Shown here piece after piece: positions 14,116 to 23,143 of a stretch of DNA of 28,017 bases. Every line of letters begins with the position of its first letter. Position 1 is the first letter of the stretch. Position numbers and translations under genes: made by a program. The DNA comes from an uncultured Selenomonadales bacterium (GTDB lineage Bacteria; Bacillota; Clostridia; Christensenellales; QALW01): contig CAJKLB010000030.1 of NCBI GenBank assembly GCA_905200615.1, positions 1-28,017 of the forward strand, in the 5' to 3' direction. The notes beneath the pieces are model-generated. The model worked only from the letters and a program-made list of their open reading frames with translations. It did no database searches and had not been told where the DNA came from.

Positions 14116-15456
14116 ATGGATGCAAATGAAATATTCCAGCAAATCTGTTCAATCATTGAACAATCGCCTCAGGATATAACCCCTATTTCCTATAAAACTT
14201 GGATCTGCACGCTTAAGCCGTTGGTATTTAAGGATAATTGTTTATATCTTATTGCTCCTACGGACATGCATCGGCGGCATATCATGACTACGACTACCGC
14301 TCTGCATACTTATTTAATTACCGCACTGAATATCGTTATCAACAGTCCCGGAGCAGATGTCGTTCTGGTTTTGGAAAGTGAAGCGGCTGCTATTATTGAT
14401 GCGGATATTCAAGCTCCCGCTGCCATTACCCGTCCCATGCTGAACGAAAAGTATACTTTTGAGAATTTCGTTATTGGCTCAAGCAATCAATTTGCTCATG
14501 CGGCGGCCTTAAGTGTGGCGGAAGCCCCGGCTACCATCAATAATCCGCTGTTTATTTACGGCGGCGTAGGATTGGGAAAAACACACTTGATGCATGCTAT
14601 AGGCAACTTTGTTTTAGAGCACAATTCCAAAGCAAAAGTATTGTATATCACCTGTGAGAAATATACCAATGAATTTATCGAGGCGCTGGCAAAACATCAG
14701 ATTACGGCTTTCCGTGAGCGTTATAGGCAAAATGTCGATATTCTTATGATCGATGACGTGCAATTTCTTTCCGATAAAGACCGTACCCAGGAAGAAATTT
14801 TTCATAATATCAATGATCTCTTTACGGCCAACAAACAAATTATTCTTTCCAGCGATCGTCATCCTAAAAATATTTCGACGCTTACCGACAGGCTGCGCTC
14901 TCGCTTTGAAGGAGGGCTTTTGGTGGATATTACTCCGCCGGATTTAGAAACCCGAACCGCAATTCTGCGCAAGAAAGCGGAAGCCGAACATATTACGCTG
15001 CCGGATAATATCCTGTTTTTAATTGCCGAAAAGGCAAGTGATAACGTGCGCGAACTGGAAGGCGCTTTAAAAAGAGTTTTGGCATTTTCCTCTATTACGG
15101 GTCAAAATATTACCATAGAACTTACGACCGAGGCATTAAAGGATTATCATACCGAAACGCAGAAGCATTGTACGCCGGATATGATTATTGAAGCGGTTTC
15201 CAAATATTTCGGCTTGGAACCGGAAGATATTATCGGTCCGCGGCGTGACCGACAAATTGTTCAGCCTAGGCATATTGCTTTTTATTTGTGCCGTGAATTG
15301 ACGGATCTTTCGACTTCGCGCATCGGAGATGAATTCGGCGGAAGAGATCACGCCACCATTATCAACGGCATCGGAAAAATTCGTGCTGCCGTAAAGGTAG
15401 ACGATACGATAAAAAATTATGTTGAAGATATTACCATGCGCCTGAGAGGGGAATGA
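14116..15456 (+). CDS. dnaA: chromosomal replication initiator protein DnaA
   Basis: The 446-residue initiator binds DnaA boxes and melts the origin. Domain I spans about 1-85 (DITPISYKTWICTLKPL) and a short linker follows. The AAA+ domain has Walker A GGVGLGKTH (about 149-157), Walker B ILMIDDVQFL and sensor motifs near LTDRLRSRFEGGL. Domain IV ends with the DnaA signature GGRDHATIINGIGKI (about 408-422). ATG 14116 is chosen because GAAAGGGG precedes it and it gives the usual N-terminus (MDANEIFQQIC); the frame extends upstream only through origin sequence. The stop overlaps an ATG of the following membrane protein gene, and dnaN is not next. Confidence 0.98.
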   Translation: MDANEIFQQICSIIEQSPQDITPISYKTWICTLKPLVFKDNCLYLIAPTDMHRRHIMTTTTALHTYLITALNIVINSPGADVVLVLESEAAAIIDADIQAPAAITRPMLNEKYTFENFVIGSSNQFAHAAALSVAEAPATINNPLFIYGGVGLGKTHLMHAIGNFVLEHNSKAKVLYITCEKYTNEFIEALAKHQITAFRERYRQNVDILMIDDVQFLSDKDRTQEEIFHNINDLFTANKQIILSSDRHPKNISTLTDRLRSRFEGGLLVDITPPDLETRTAILRKKAEAEHITLPDNILFLIAEKASDNVRELEGALKRVLAFSSITGQNITIELTTEALKDYHTETQKHCTPDMIIEAVSKYFGLEPEDIIGPRRDRQIVQPRHIAFYLCRELTDLSTSRIGDEFGGRDHATIINGIGKIRAAVKVDDTIKNYVEDITMRLRGE

Positions 15457-15458
15457 GA

Positions 15459-17582
15459 ATGGTTTTTAACGGAACGTTTGCAGGAAACCTGATGGGTTTC
15501 CTTTATTTTGCTTTTTTTATTCTCGGCGGAATCCTTCTGGCATCCCGCCTGCTGACTTCCCAGAAGGCGGCGGTTCGTTTATGGCTCGGCGCCGTATTCG
15601 GTATTGTACTGCTTATGTGGCTGCCGGTGCTGCTTTCCATGATACTGGGCTTTTCTGTTCTTTCCCATCTGCTTGCTGCCGGTTTGCTTGCTGTCGGCTG
15701 CGCCGCCTGCTTGTTTTTTACCCGAAAAATGCCGCGGTGTGAGCGCTTCCGTTTTAATAAGGAAACGGCTGTTATGCTGTTGCTTTCTGCGCCGCTTTTG
15801 CTGTTTTTTACCGTGGTGCTCAGTGATCATATTTTAAAGGAAAGCACTTCAGGCGGCTATATTTTCGGACAAAGCACCTATTTTGACGCAAATATTCATT
15901 TAAGCTTTATCACAACGCCCGTCGCACAGGGGAGGATTCCCTTTGCCTATAACATTCTTCCCAGCGCGCAGGTTTCCTATCCTTTTTTAAGTGATACCAT
16001 TTCCGCCTCTATTTATATTTGGGGCTCTTCACTGCGCTTTGCTTATATTTTACCGATGGTTTTCGGCGCGCTGACTGTATTTTGCGGTGCGTTTCTGTTC
16101 TTTTTTACGTGGCTGAAATCTGTTAAAAAGGCCGCTTTGGCTTGGATTCTGTTCTTCTTTAACGGTGGATTCGGATTTGCTTATTTCTTTGACGGACTGC
16201 GTGTTGACAGCACCAATTTTACTCGAATTTTTACGGAACTTTATGAAACGCCTACCAATCTGAATGATCACATGATTCGTTGGGTAAATACTGTATGTGA
16301 TATGATGATTCCGCAGCGCGCGTCTCTTTTTGGCTGGATGATGCTGTTTTCCTGCCTGTTTCTGCTTTATAAAGCCGTATTTTTAAAAGAAAAACGTATG
16401 TTCCTGTATGCGGCTGTACTGGCGGGGTTGACGCCGATGATAAGCACGCATGTCTTTTTAAGCTTGGGTGTAATCTGCGCGGTATGGATGATGTCACGCC
16501 TGGTAACTATGGTAAACATCAATCCCCGTATCATAGGAAAGATCGTCATGGCTCTTGTGATTTTAGTGCTGTCTGTTTTCCTTTTTACCGGTCTGTTTGT
16601 CAAAGATTCACAGCAATCCTTCGAATATGATGCTGCCGGTTTTTCCACGTTGGTTGCCGGGGGAACGGCATTGCTGTTATTGTGGGCTTGGTTGTTGCTT
16701 TCCGCGCTTCACCGCGGCCATTTTAAAGAAATTCTGCATACATGGGGATTGTTTTTGGGCATTGTGCTTTTGCTGGCTTTACCGCAGTTGTTCGGGTTTA
16801 CTTTCCGGCAAAGTTCCGGCAGCGGTTTTATGAAGGCGCATTTTAACTGGGTCAATTATCAAGATACGTATTTGTGGTTTTATATCAAGAATGTGGGGAT
16901 TGTTGCGCTGCTGTTGATTCCAGCGGTATTGGCGGGCAATAATCGCCTGAAAAGTATCGCCGCGCCGATCGCGGTACTTATGCTTTTAGCCGATACCTTT
17001 GCTTTTCAGCCCAATACTTATGATAATAACAAGCTGCTCTACCCTGCCTATGCACTGGCGTGCGGCATCGTTGCCCAATATATGGGGCTTCTTTATCAAA
17101 AACTGAAAAATATTCGGGGAACCAAACTTGCGGCGGCCGGTGTGTTGGTGTTATGCATGCTTTCCGCTGTGCTTTCTATGGGGCGTGAGGCGGTCTCCGG
17201 TGTATATGAAATTTATTCCGCTCCGCAGGTACAGGCCGCTGCCTGGATTCAGGAAAACACTGCCGGAAACGCTACGCTGCTGACAAACGACCGTTATAAT
17301 AATGCGCTTTCCAGTTTGACGGGCAGAAATATCGTTTGCGGATCGAATTCTTTCCTTTATACGCATGGCCATGGGGAAGAATACCTTGCACGTCAAAAAG
17401 ATGTTTCCGCTATCTATGCTTTTCCGGAGCAAAGCCGGGAACTTTTAGAAAAATATGAGGTCTCTTACATTGTAGTCGGTCCGGACGAATACGCTTCATA
17501 CAACGTCAATGAAGAGCAAATCGCCGCGATAGCAAGTCTGGTATACGACCAAAACGGGGTACGGATCTATAAGGTTATTTAG
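15459..17582 (+). CDS. polytopic membrane protein, GT-C glycosyltransferase-like, function unknown
   Basis: The product of about 707 residues has many membrane helices, beginning with LMGFLYFAFFILGGILLASRL. After the third helix there is a long loop (ESTSGGYIFGQSTYFDANIHLSFITTPV), where an acidic DAN-x-H stretch recalls the first extracytoplasmic loop of GT-C lipid-linked-sugar transferases. Motifs YDNNKLLYP and a soluble C-terminal domain (about 590-707: VQAAAWIQENTAG..., HGHGEEYLARQKDV, VSYIVVGPDEYAS) are shared with uncharacterised bacterial membrane proteins of this kind. The start is probably ATG 15459 (AGAGGGG 7 bases upstream). The ATG at 15453 overlaps the dnaA stop but is too near that site. 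Either way it is co-translated with dnaA and has a terminator behind it. The substrate is unknown. Confidence 0.75.
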   Translation: MVFNGTFAGNLMGFLYFAFFILGGILLASRLLTSQKAAVRLWLGAVFGIVLLMWLPVLLSMILGFSVLSHLLAAGLLAVGCAACLFFTRKMPRCERFRFNKETAVMLLLSAPLLLFFTVVLSDHILKESTSGGYIFGQSTYFDANIHLSFITTPVAQGRIPFAYNILPSAQVSYPFLSDTISASIYIWGSSLRFAYILPMVFGALTVFCGAFLFFFTWLKSVKKAALAWILFFFNGGFGFAYFFDGLRVDSTNFTRIFTELYETPTNLNDHMIRWVNTVCDMMIPQRASLFGWMMLFSCLFLLYKAVFLKEKRMFLYAAVLAGLTPMISTHVFLSLGVICAVWMMSRLVTMVNINPRIIGKIVMALVILVLSVFLFTGLFVKDSQQSFEYDAAGFSTLVAGGTALLLLWAWLLLSALHRGHFKEILHTWGLFLGIVLLLALPQLFGFTFRQSSGSGFMKAHFNWVNYQDTYLWFYIKNVGIVALLLIPAVLAGNNRLKSIAAPIAVLMLLADTFAFQPNTYDNNKLLYPAYALACGIVAQYMGLLYQKLKNIRGTKLAAAGVLVLCMLSAVLSMGREAVSGVYEIYSAPQVQAAAWIQENTAGNATLLTNDRYNNALSSLTGRNIVCGSNSFLYTHGHGEEYLARQKDVSAIYAFPEQSRELLEKYEVSYIVVGPDEYASYNVNEEQIAAIASLVYDQNGVRIYKVI

Positions 17583-17601
17583 TAAAGTATTGATTTTTTT
17601 T

Positions 17602-17629
17602 AGCAGACCGAATAAAGGTCTGCTTTTTC
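17602..17629 (+). terminator. terminator of the dnaA-membrane protein operon
   Basis: AGCAGACC (17602-17609) and GGTCTGCT (17617-17624) form a perfect 8-bp stem followed by TTTT. Confidence 0.92.
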
Positions 17630-17669
17630 TGTGTTATGCAGTAAAAATTGCGTTTAACCCAAAAAGAAT

Positions 17670-17698
17670 TTGCAATAATTTCAATATAGAGATATAAT
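17670..17698 (+). promoter_or_regulatory. promoter of the panT-coaX-htpG operon
   Basis: TTGCAA (17670-17675), a 17-base spacer and TATAAT (17693-17698). Transcription from about 17705 gives a leader of about 120 bases before panT. Confidence 0.75.
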
Positions 17699-17714
17699 TA
17701 TAATAGTTTTTGTT

Positions 17715-17820
17715 AAGCTTCAAAGCAAACCTGTTTTTTCAGGAAGCTATTGAAAATGCCGATACAAAAACAAATTATAATTTTCATATGGCATCCGTCT
17801 TTGCGGAGCCGGAATGGAGG
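17715..17820 (+). promoter_or_regulatory. structured 5' leader of panT, candidate riboswitch-like element
   Basis: Hairpin 1: AGCTT (17716-17720) pairs with AAGCT (17744-17748), and nested CCTG/CAGG closes on six T's, leaving a 9-base bulge on the 5' side. TGAAAAT (17751-17757) can pair with ATTTTCA (17780-17786), while the adjoining GCC (17758-17760) can pair with GGC (17790-17792), an H-type pseudoknot arrangement. The same GGC also starts a second hairpin, GGC(A)TCCG/CGGAGCC (17790-17810), with one bulged A, right before the Shine-Dalgarno GGAGG (17816-17820). The folds are mutually exclusive. Pantothenate genes in Firmicutes can carry the 'pan motif' hairpin with bulged adenosines; this could be a relative, but I cannot confirm it. 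Confidence 0.45.
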
Positions 17821-17825
17821 AAAAA

Positions 17826-18410
17826 ATGGACAAAAGAATTTCAACAAGAACTTTAACTATCGGCGCTGCTTTAACTGCAATAGTTCTGATATTGCAGCTA
17901 ATAGGTGCATTTATTCGTTTGGGGCCGTTTTCCATGTCTTTCGTACTCGTGCCTATCGTCGTAGGCGCAGCAACTTGCGGAACTGCTGTAGGTACGTGGC
18001 TCGGCCTCGTTTTCGGTGTTGCAGTGCTTATATCAGGTGATGCTGCACCATTTTTAGCCGTGGACGTTTTCGGTGCCGTTGTTACCGTCTTGGTAAAAGG
18101 TGCGCTGTGCGGTCTTGTTGCTGGCTTAATCTATAACGCGCTTAAGAAAATAAACAAAACTTTCGCCGCTGTTTGCGCCGCTATTGCATGCCCCATTACT
18201 AATACCGGTGTTTTTCTTGCAGGTTGCTCTGTGTTCTTTATGGATACTCTAAAAACGTGGGGTCAAGGCGGAGGCTTCGGCGATAACGTTTTGCTTTATA
18301 TGATAGTAGGCTTGGTAGGCATTAACTTCGTTATTGAATTAGGTATAAACATAGTATTGTCACCTGCGATTTCAACTCTGTTAAATGTCTTCGTAAAGGA
18401 GAAAAAATAA
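17826..18410 (+). CDS. panT: ECF transporter S component, predicted pantothenate (PanT-like)
   Basis: The 194-residue hydrophobic protein has about six membrane helices (LTIGAALTAIVLILQLIGAFI, FSMSFVLVPIVVGAATCGTAVGTWLGL, AVLISGDAAPFLAVDVFG, GALCGLVAGLIYNAL and two more). This is the ECF substrate-binding (S) subunit fold; its ATPase and T subunits would be shared from elsewhere in the genome. The ATG at 17826, 5 bases after GGAGG, is preferred to the ATG at 17814, which overlaps that site. Direct junction with coaX (the stop TAA is followed at once by the coaX ATG) supports pantothenate, the kinase's substrate, as cargo. Substrate assignment rests on this context. Confidence 0.85.
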   Translation: MDKRISTRTLTIGAALTAIVLILQLIGAFIRLGPFSMSFVLVPIVVGAATCGTAVGTWLGLVFGVAVLISGDAAPFLAVDVFGAVVTVLVKGALCGLVAGLIYNALKKINKTFAAVCAAIACPITNTGVFLAGCSVFFMDTLKTWGQGGGFGDNVLLYMIVGLVGINFVIELGINIVLSPAISTLLNVFVKEKK

Positions 18411-19187
18411 ATGCTTCTTGTACTTGATATAGGTAATACAAATATAAAAGCCGGTGTATACGAAAACGAAAAACTGGTCGGCACATGGCGCATTGCTACG
18501 GATTTAAGAAAGACCAGCGATGAGTACGGGATTGCTTTGGTAGCGATGCTTCACGCGGAGAATATTGAGCCGGATGCTATCCATGGTATCATTATGTCTT
18601 CCGTAGTACCGGCAATTAATTTTACTATTGAACATATGCTGGGCGATTATCTGCATAAAAAGCCAATTATCGTAGGAGCGGGGATAAAAACAGGACTGAA
18701 TATCCGAACGAACAATGCCAGGGAAATCGGCGGTGATATTATATGCGATACCGTATCGGCCTTTCAACGCTACGGAGGTCCGTGCATTACGATCGACTTT
18801 GGTACCGCTACCACAATGTTTATTACTTCCGATACTGCCGAAATCTTAGGCGGCTGCATTTTGCCCGGTGTGCGGGTATCGTCTGACGCTATTTCAAACC
18901 GTGCGGCGAATCTGCCGGCGGTGGCGCTGGAACTGCCCAAAAGCGTGATCGGGAAAAACACCATCACTTGTATGCAGGCCGGTTTGCTTTACGGTTATAT
19001 CGGGCAGATTGAATATTTGATAAAAAAAATGAAGACAGAAGCCGGCTTTCCGCAAGCCAAAGTTATTGCTACAGGAGGACTTGCTAAAGCGATTGCCGAC
19101 CATACTGACGCAATTGACGTAGTGGACTCCCGCCTGACTCTCGAGGGACTGCGTTTAATTTACAATATGAACAAAGAAGGGAAATAA
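18411..19187 (+). CDS. coaX: type III pantothenate kinase
   Basis: CoaX phosphorylates pantothenate, the first step of coenzyme A synthesis, and is not feedback-inhibited by CoA. The 258-residue protein of the ASKHA fold begins MLLVLDIGNTNIKAGVYE with the phosphate-1 motif (D6-x-G-N-T). Further motifs are IGGDIICDTVSAFQRYGGPCI, the phosphate-2 loop ITIDFGTATTM, GGCILPGV and the C-terminal VIATGGLAKAIA. All are in family order and length. It is co-translated with the S component upstream and separated by one base from htpG. Confidence 0.97.
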   Translation: MLLVLDIGNTNIKAGVYENEKLVGTWRIATDLRKTSDEYGIALVAMLHAENIEPDAIHGIIMSSVVPAINFTIEHMLGDYLHKKPIIVGAGIKTGLNIRTNNAREIGGDIICDTVSAFQRYGGPCITIDFGTATTMFITSDTAEILGGCILPGVRVSSDAISNRAANLPAVALELPKSVIGKNTITCMQAGLLYGYIGQIEYLIKKMKTEAGFPQAKVIATGGLAKAIADHTDAIDVVDSRLTLEGLRLIYNMNKEGK

Positions 19188-19188
19188 C

Positions 19189-20967
19189 ATGGAAAAAGGA
19201 AAAATTTCGGTAAATTCCGATAACTTAATGCCAATCATTAAAAAGTGGCTGTACAGTGACAGGGATATTTTTATCCGTGAGTTGGTTTCCAACGGTGTGG
19301 ATGCCATCAGCAAATATAAGAAGCTTGTGCAGATAGGCGACGCGGCGGAGCAGGATTCTTACCGCGTAACCATTACCGCCGATAAAGACGCCGGAACGAT
19401 TTGCTTTGCCGATAACGGTATCGGCATGACGAAGGAAGAGGTAGAAAAGTATATCAATCAGGTTGCCTTTTCCGGCGCTGCTGATTTTTTGGAAAAATAT
19501 GAAGATAGCGGAAGTTCCGCTATTATCGGGCATTTCGGCCTGGGTTTTTACTCGGCTTTTATGGTTGCCGATAAGGTAACCATTGAAACACTTTCTTATC
19601 AGGAAGGCGCGGCGCCTGTGCGTTGGGAGAGCGACGGCAGTGATGAATATACTATTTCAGACTGTGAAAAAAAACAGTGCGGAACCGTCATTACGCTGTA
19701 TTTAAATGAGGATAGCAAGGATTTTGCGCAAAACACCACCGTGCGGGAGATTCTGCAAAAATACTGTGCTTTTATGCCGGTGGAGATTTTTTTAACCGGA
19801 GAAAATGATGAAAAGCCGATCAATGATACCGCGCCGCTGTGGCTTAAAGCTCCCGCGGAATGTACGGAGGAAGAGTATAAAACCTTTTATCACAAGGTGT
19901 TCACGGATTTCAATGATCCTCTTTTCTGGATCCATCTGAATGTAGACTATCCTTTTAATTTAAAAGGAATTGTTTATTTTCCCAAACTAACGGAAAATCC
20001 CGAAAGTATTCAGGGACAGATTAAGCTTTTCAACAATCAGGTTTTTGTGGCGGATAATATTAAAGAGATTATTCCCGAATTTTTAATGCTGCTGAAGGGT
20101 GTGATTGATTGCCCGGATATGCCGCTGAACGTTTCCAGAAGCTTTTTGCAGAATGACCGTACCGTAGCCCGCATTAGTGGTCATATTACCAAAAAAATTG
20201 CCGATAGATTATGCGGCATGGCTAAGGATGAAAAGGAACTGTATGAAAAATACTGGGACGATATTAATGTATTTATCAAATATGGGTGCATGCGTGATGC
20301 GAAATTTGATGAGCGCATGAAAGAAAACATTATTTATAAAACTACTGACGGCGAATATATTACACTTTCAAAATACTTAGAAGGCAGTGAAGACAAAAAA
20401 GTTTATTATGCCGCAGATGAAAAGAAGCAGGCTCAATATATTACCATGCTCAAGGAAGTCGGAAAATCCGCTGTTTTGATGGGCGGTATGCTGGACATTC
20501 CTTTTATGCAGCATATCGAAATGCAGAATCCCGGCGTACGCTTTGTCCGTGTAGATGCTGAGCTTGCCGGCACTGATTCCAGTGAAAATCATTTATTTGA
20601 AAAGCTTTGTGCTTATGCTAAGGAGACCGTAAAAGCGGAAAATACCGAGGTAAAAGCCGAAAAGCTTGCCGGAAGTTTGCCCGCGGTGCTTTTAGCGGAT
20701 GAATTCGGCCGCCGAATGGAGGAAGCACAGCGTTATTACGGAATGCCTGCTATGGGCGGTATGCTGAAATATACGCTGGTACTCAACACGGCCAGCCCTC
20801 TGATTGAAAGCCTCAATACTATGGAGGACGGTACCGTCAAAGAGGAAGCGGTAAAATATGTATACGATCTTGCCCGTCTTGCCTATGGTTCGCTTTCGGC
20901 GGAAGATATTACCGGTTTTATTCAAGAAAGCGCTTCCATATTGGAAAAGAACTTAAAAGCGCATTAA
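19189..20967 (+). CDS. htpG: HtpG, Hsp90-family molecular chaperone
   Basis: The 592-residue chaperone has an N-terminal ATPase (IFIRELVSNGVDAISKYKK, the Mg/ATP motif FADNGIGMTKEE, and the lid motif GHFGLGFYSAFMV), a middle domain with the catalytic-loop arginine in LNVSRSFLQND, and a C-terminal dimerization part. The ATP-site helix reads SNGVDAI in place of the common SNASDA; the Glu and Asn needed for catalysis and Mg binding (E and N of RELVSN) are retained. The protein is slightly shorter than E. coli HtpG (about 624). It lies one base after coaX in the same operon. There is no obvious functional link to pantothenate metabolism. Confidence 0.96.
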   Translation: MEKGKISVNSDNLMPIIKKWLYSDRDIFIRELVSNGVDAISKYKKLVQIGDAAEQDSYRVTITADKDAGTICFADNGIGMTKEEVEKYINQVAFSGAADFLEKYEDSGSSAIIGHFGLGFYSAFMVADKVTIETLSYQEGAAPVRWESDGSDEYTISDCEKKQCGTVITLYLNEDSKDFAQNTTVREILQKYCAFMPVEIFLTGENDEKPINDTAPLWLKAPAECTEEEYKTFYHKVFTDFNDPLFWIHLNVDYPFNLKGIVYFPKLTENPESIQGQIKLFNNQVFVADNIKEIIPEFLMLLKGVIDCPDMPLNVSRSFLQNDRTVARISGHITKKIADRLCGMAKDEKELYEKYWDDINVFIKYGCMRDAKFDERMKENIIYKTTDGEYITLSKYLEGSEDKKVYYAADEKKQAQYITMLKEVGKSAVLMGGMLDIPFMQHIEMQNPGVRFVRVDAELAGTDSSENHLFEKLCAYAKETVKAENTEVKAEKLAGSLPAVLLADEFGRRMEEAQRYYGMPAMGGMLKYTLVLNTASPLIESLNTMEDGTVKEEAVKYVYDLARLAYGSLSAEDITGFIQESASILEKNLKAH

Positions 20968-20994
20968 ATATAGCATAAAAATAACATAAAAGAT

Positions 20995-21037
20995 AAAAAA
21001 GCTGTTGACGAAAAATTTTTCGCGCAGCTTTTTTATT
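20995..21037 (+). terminator. terminator after htpG
   Basis: AAAAAAGCTG pairs with CAGCTTTTTT around an inner CGAAAAATTTTTCG palindrome, with a T-rich tail. Confidence 0.88.
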
Positions 21038-21365
21038 GGCTTTGGGAGAAGTTGCTTTTTTATAAGAATAGACAGGATATTTGTTTATAAAACGCTTAAT
21101 CAAAGTCGTTTTCTCTTTTAAAAGCATCAAAGTAAAAATGAATGCAATAAGTGAATCTGTACAAATCAAAGATTTTATGCTATCATATAGCACACAATTT
21201 CAGGTTATTAATGGAAAAGTATTGTTATTATCTTTGTGTTGGGATTAAAAAAGGCGGCCTGTCTGCAGAAAATAAATTTTTCAATATTTTAAAATTACGG
21301 GAAAATTTGAGTTAAGCAGAAAAATCGATATCAGTTTGTATTGAGCGGTAGAGGAGAAGGGAAAA
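21038..21365. other. 328-bp AT-rich spacer before the ABC exporter operon
   Basis: No gene is seen. It must contain the promoter of the downstream operon. A GGAGAAGGG Shine-Dalgarno lies directly before the ATG at 21366. No clear -35/-10 pair with 17-base spacing was found; TTGAGT with TATCAG near 21308-21335 is only a weak candidate. Confidence 0.5.
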
Positions 21366-22340
21366 ATGATTGAACTGAAGAATATCCGCAAAACTTTTAA
21401 AGTGGCAAAGCGCAGTGCCGGTTTTTCTGAAGCGGTAAAAGCGCTGTTCAAAAGAGAATATACTTATATAAACGCCTTACAGGATATATCTTTTACGATA
21501 GAAGACGGTGAAATGGTCGGGTATATCGGCCCGAACGGCGCCGGTAAAAGCAGCACAATAAAAATTATGAGCGGTATTCTGACACCTGACAGCGGAGAAT
21601 GTATCATTAACGGGCGCGTACCTTGGAAGGACAGAATTGCGCATGTGCAGGAGATCGGTGTTGTGTTCGGCCAGAGATCACAGCTTTGGTGGGATGTGCC
21701 CGTCATGGACAGCTTTGAATTGATTCGCGATATCTACAAGGTGGAATATTCTCGATATAAAAAGACATTATCTCAGCTGGTTGAACTTTTGGCGCTGGGC
21801 GAAATCGCAAAAACTCCAGCAAGACAGCTTTCATTAGGACAGCGTATGCGATGTGAAATTGCCGCGTCCTTATTGCATAGTCCGAAAATTCTTTTTTTGG
21901 ACGAGCCTACGATCGGCCTTGATGCGGTCTCAAAGATTGCGGTGAGGGATTTTATAAAAACGATAAACCGCGAGAATAAAACCACGGTAATTTTAACGAC
22001 ACATGATATGCAGGATATTGAAGCCTTGACAAATCGCATTTTGCTGATCGGGAAAGGAAAAATTCTTCTGGACGGTTCTTTGGCTGAACTGAAAACACGC
22101 GATTTCGCGCATAAAACCTTGACGATTGATTATTTGGGGGAGAACATACCGATTACTGAACATATGACCGTTGTTAAGGATTTAAACGGACATGCTGAAA
22201 TTGTTATAGATACAGAGTTTTTGACGGTATCGCAAGCTGTTTCCTATATCTCTGCTAAAGTGGATGTCAGAGATCTATCGGTTATGGGAGAAACCGTTGA
22301 CGAAATGGTTGTTTCCTTATATAAGGAATTTGAAATATGA
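21366..22340 (+). CDS. ABC-2 type exporter, ATP-binding protein
   Basis: The 324-residue ATPase has Walker A GPNGAGKSS (about residues 57-65), Q-loop at GVVFGQRSQLWWD, signature LSLGQRMRCE, Walker B ILFLDEPTIGLD and switch His in LTTHDMQD. The RSQLWWDVP stretch and an N-terminal insert before the first strand pair (KALFKREYTYINAL) are typical of ATPases that pair with DUF990 (ABC2_membrane_6) permeases, a group linked to daunorubicin-, nodulation-factor- and viologen-exporter-like systems. It heads a three-gene operon and overlaps the first permease gene by 4 bases. The substrate is unknown. Confidence 0.94.
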   Translation: MIELKNIRKTFKVAKRSAGFSEAVKALFKREYTYINALQDISFTIEDGEMVGYIGPNGAGKSSTIKIMSGILTPDSGECIINGRVPWKDRIAHVQEIGVVFGQRSQLWWDVPVMDSFELIRDIYKVEYSRYKKTLSQLVELLALGEIAKTPARQLSLGQRMRCEIAASLLHSPKILFLDEPTIGLDAVSKIAVRDFIKTINRENKTTVILTTHDMQDIEALTNRILLIGKGKILLDGSLAELKTRDFAHKTLTIDYLGENIPITEHMTVVKDLNGHAEIVIDTEFLTVSQAVSYISAKVDVRDLSVMGETVDEMVVSLYKEFEI

Positions 22341-23140
22341 AAAAGTATTTATCCTTTTTTAGAATAAGATTTATCGCAGGCCTTCAATACCGTGCCGCCG
22401 CCTGGGCCGGCATCGCTACCCAATTTGCCTGGGGAGGCATGACGCTTCTTATGTTTTGGGCGTTTTATCAAAATAATACAAATAGCTTTCCGATGCCTTT
22501 CCCGGCTTTGTCAAATTATATATGGATGCAGCAGGCTTTTCTCGCAATGTTTATGGCTTGGTTTTTTGATACGGAGATCTTGGATAGTATCACGTCGGGG
22601 AATATAGCGTATGAGCTGTGCCGGCCTTGTGATATCTATGCAATGTGGTTTACAAAGAATATGGCCATAAGGCTTTCAAGAGTACTGCTTAGATGCTTTC
22701 CGATCTTGTTGGCCGCGGTTTTTCTTCCCGCGCCGTTTCATTTAACGCTTCCTCCGGATTGTCTGTCAGGTATTCTCTTCTTGGTTTCCGTTACTCTGGG
22801 GTTCCTTGTTTTAATATCGTTTTCCATGCTGATTTACATTTCGGCTTTTTATACCATATCTTCCATAGGAATACGCATCCTGGCAACATCGGTTATTGAG
22901 TTTTTTGCAGGTGCGATTATCCCCATTCCGTTTTTTCCGGAAGCATTGCAGCCGATGATGTATGCGCTGCCGTTTGCGTCTATGCAGAATACGCCGTTTT
23001 TAATATATACCGGCCAGATAAGCGGGGGAGAAATTTTAAAAAGTATTGTATTACAGCTTATTTGGCTTGCCGTGTTAATCCTAATAGGCCGTTTGCTTAT
23101 AAAACGGGCATTGAAAAAAGTAATCGTTCAGGGAGGGTAA
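22337..23140 (+). CDS. ABC-2 permease subunit, DUF990 type (first)
   Basis: The 267-residue permease has about six membrane helices: AWAGIATQFAWGGMTLLMFWAFY, a central YIWMQQAFLAMFMAWF, LLRCFPILLAAVF, LFLVSVTLGFLVLISFSMLIYIS and a C-terminal LIWLAVLILIGRLLI. The conserved cytoplasmic stretch IAYELCRPCDIYAMWFTKN is the region that contacts the ATPase in this family. Its ATG overlaps the ATPase stop. Together with the next gene it should form a heterodimeric pore. Confidence 0.9.
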   Translation: MKKYLSFFRIRFIAGLQYRAAAWAGIATQFAWGGMTLLMFWAFYQNNTNSFPMPFPALSNYIWMQQAFLAMFMAWFFDTEILDSITSGNIAYELCRPCDIYAMWFTKNMAIRLSRVLLRCFPILLAAVFLPAPFHLTLPPDCLSGILFLVSVTLGFLVLISFSMLIYISAFYTISSIGIRILATSVIEFFAGAIIPIPFFPEALQPMMYALPFASMQNTPFLIYTGQISGGEILKSIVLQLIWLAVLILIGRLLIKRALKKVIVQGG

Positions 23141-23143
23141 AAG

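Noticed and set aside
20918..21193. 91-codon minus-strand frame downstream of htpG
   Set aside because: It overlaps the htpG end and terminator, is rich in Lys/Phe/Leu from AT-rich DNA, and has no clear ribosome site.
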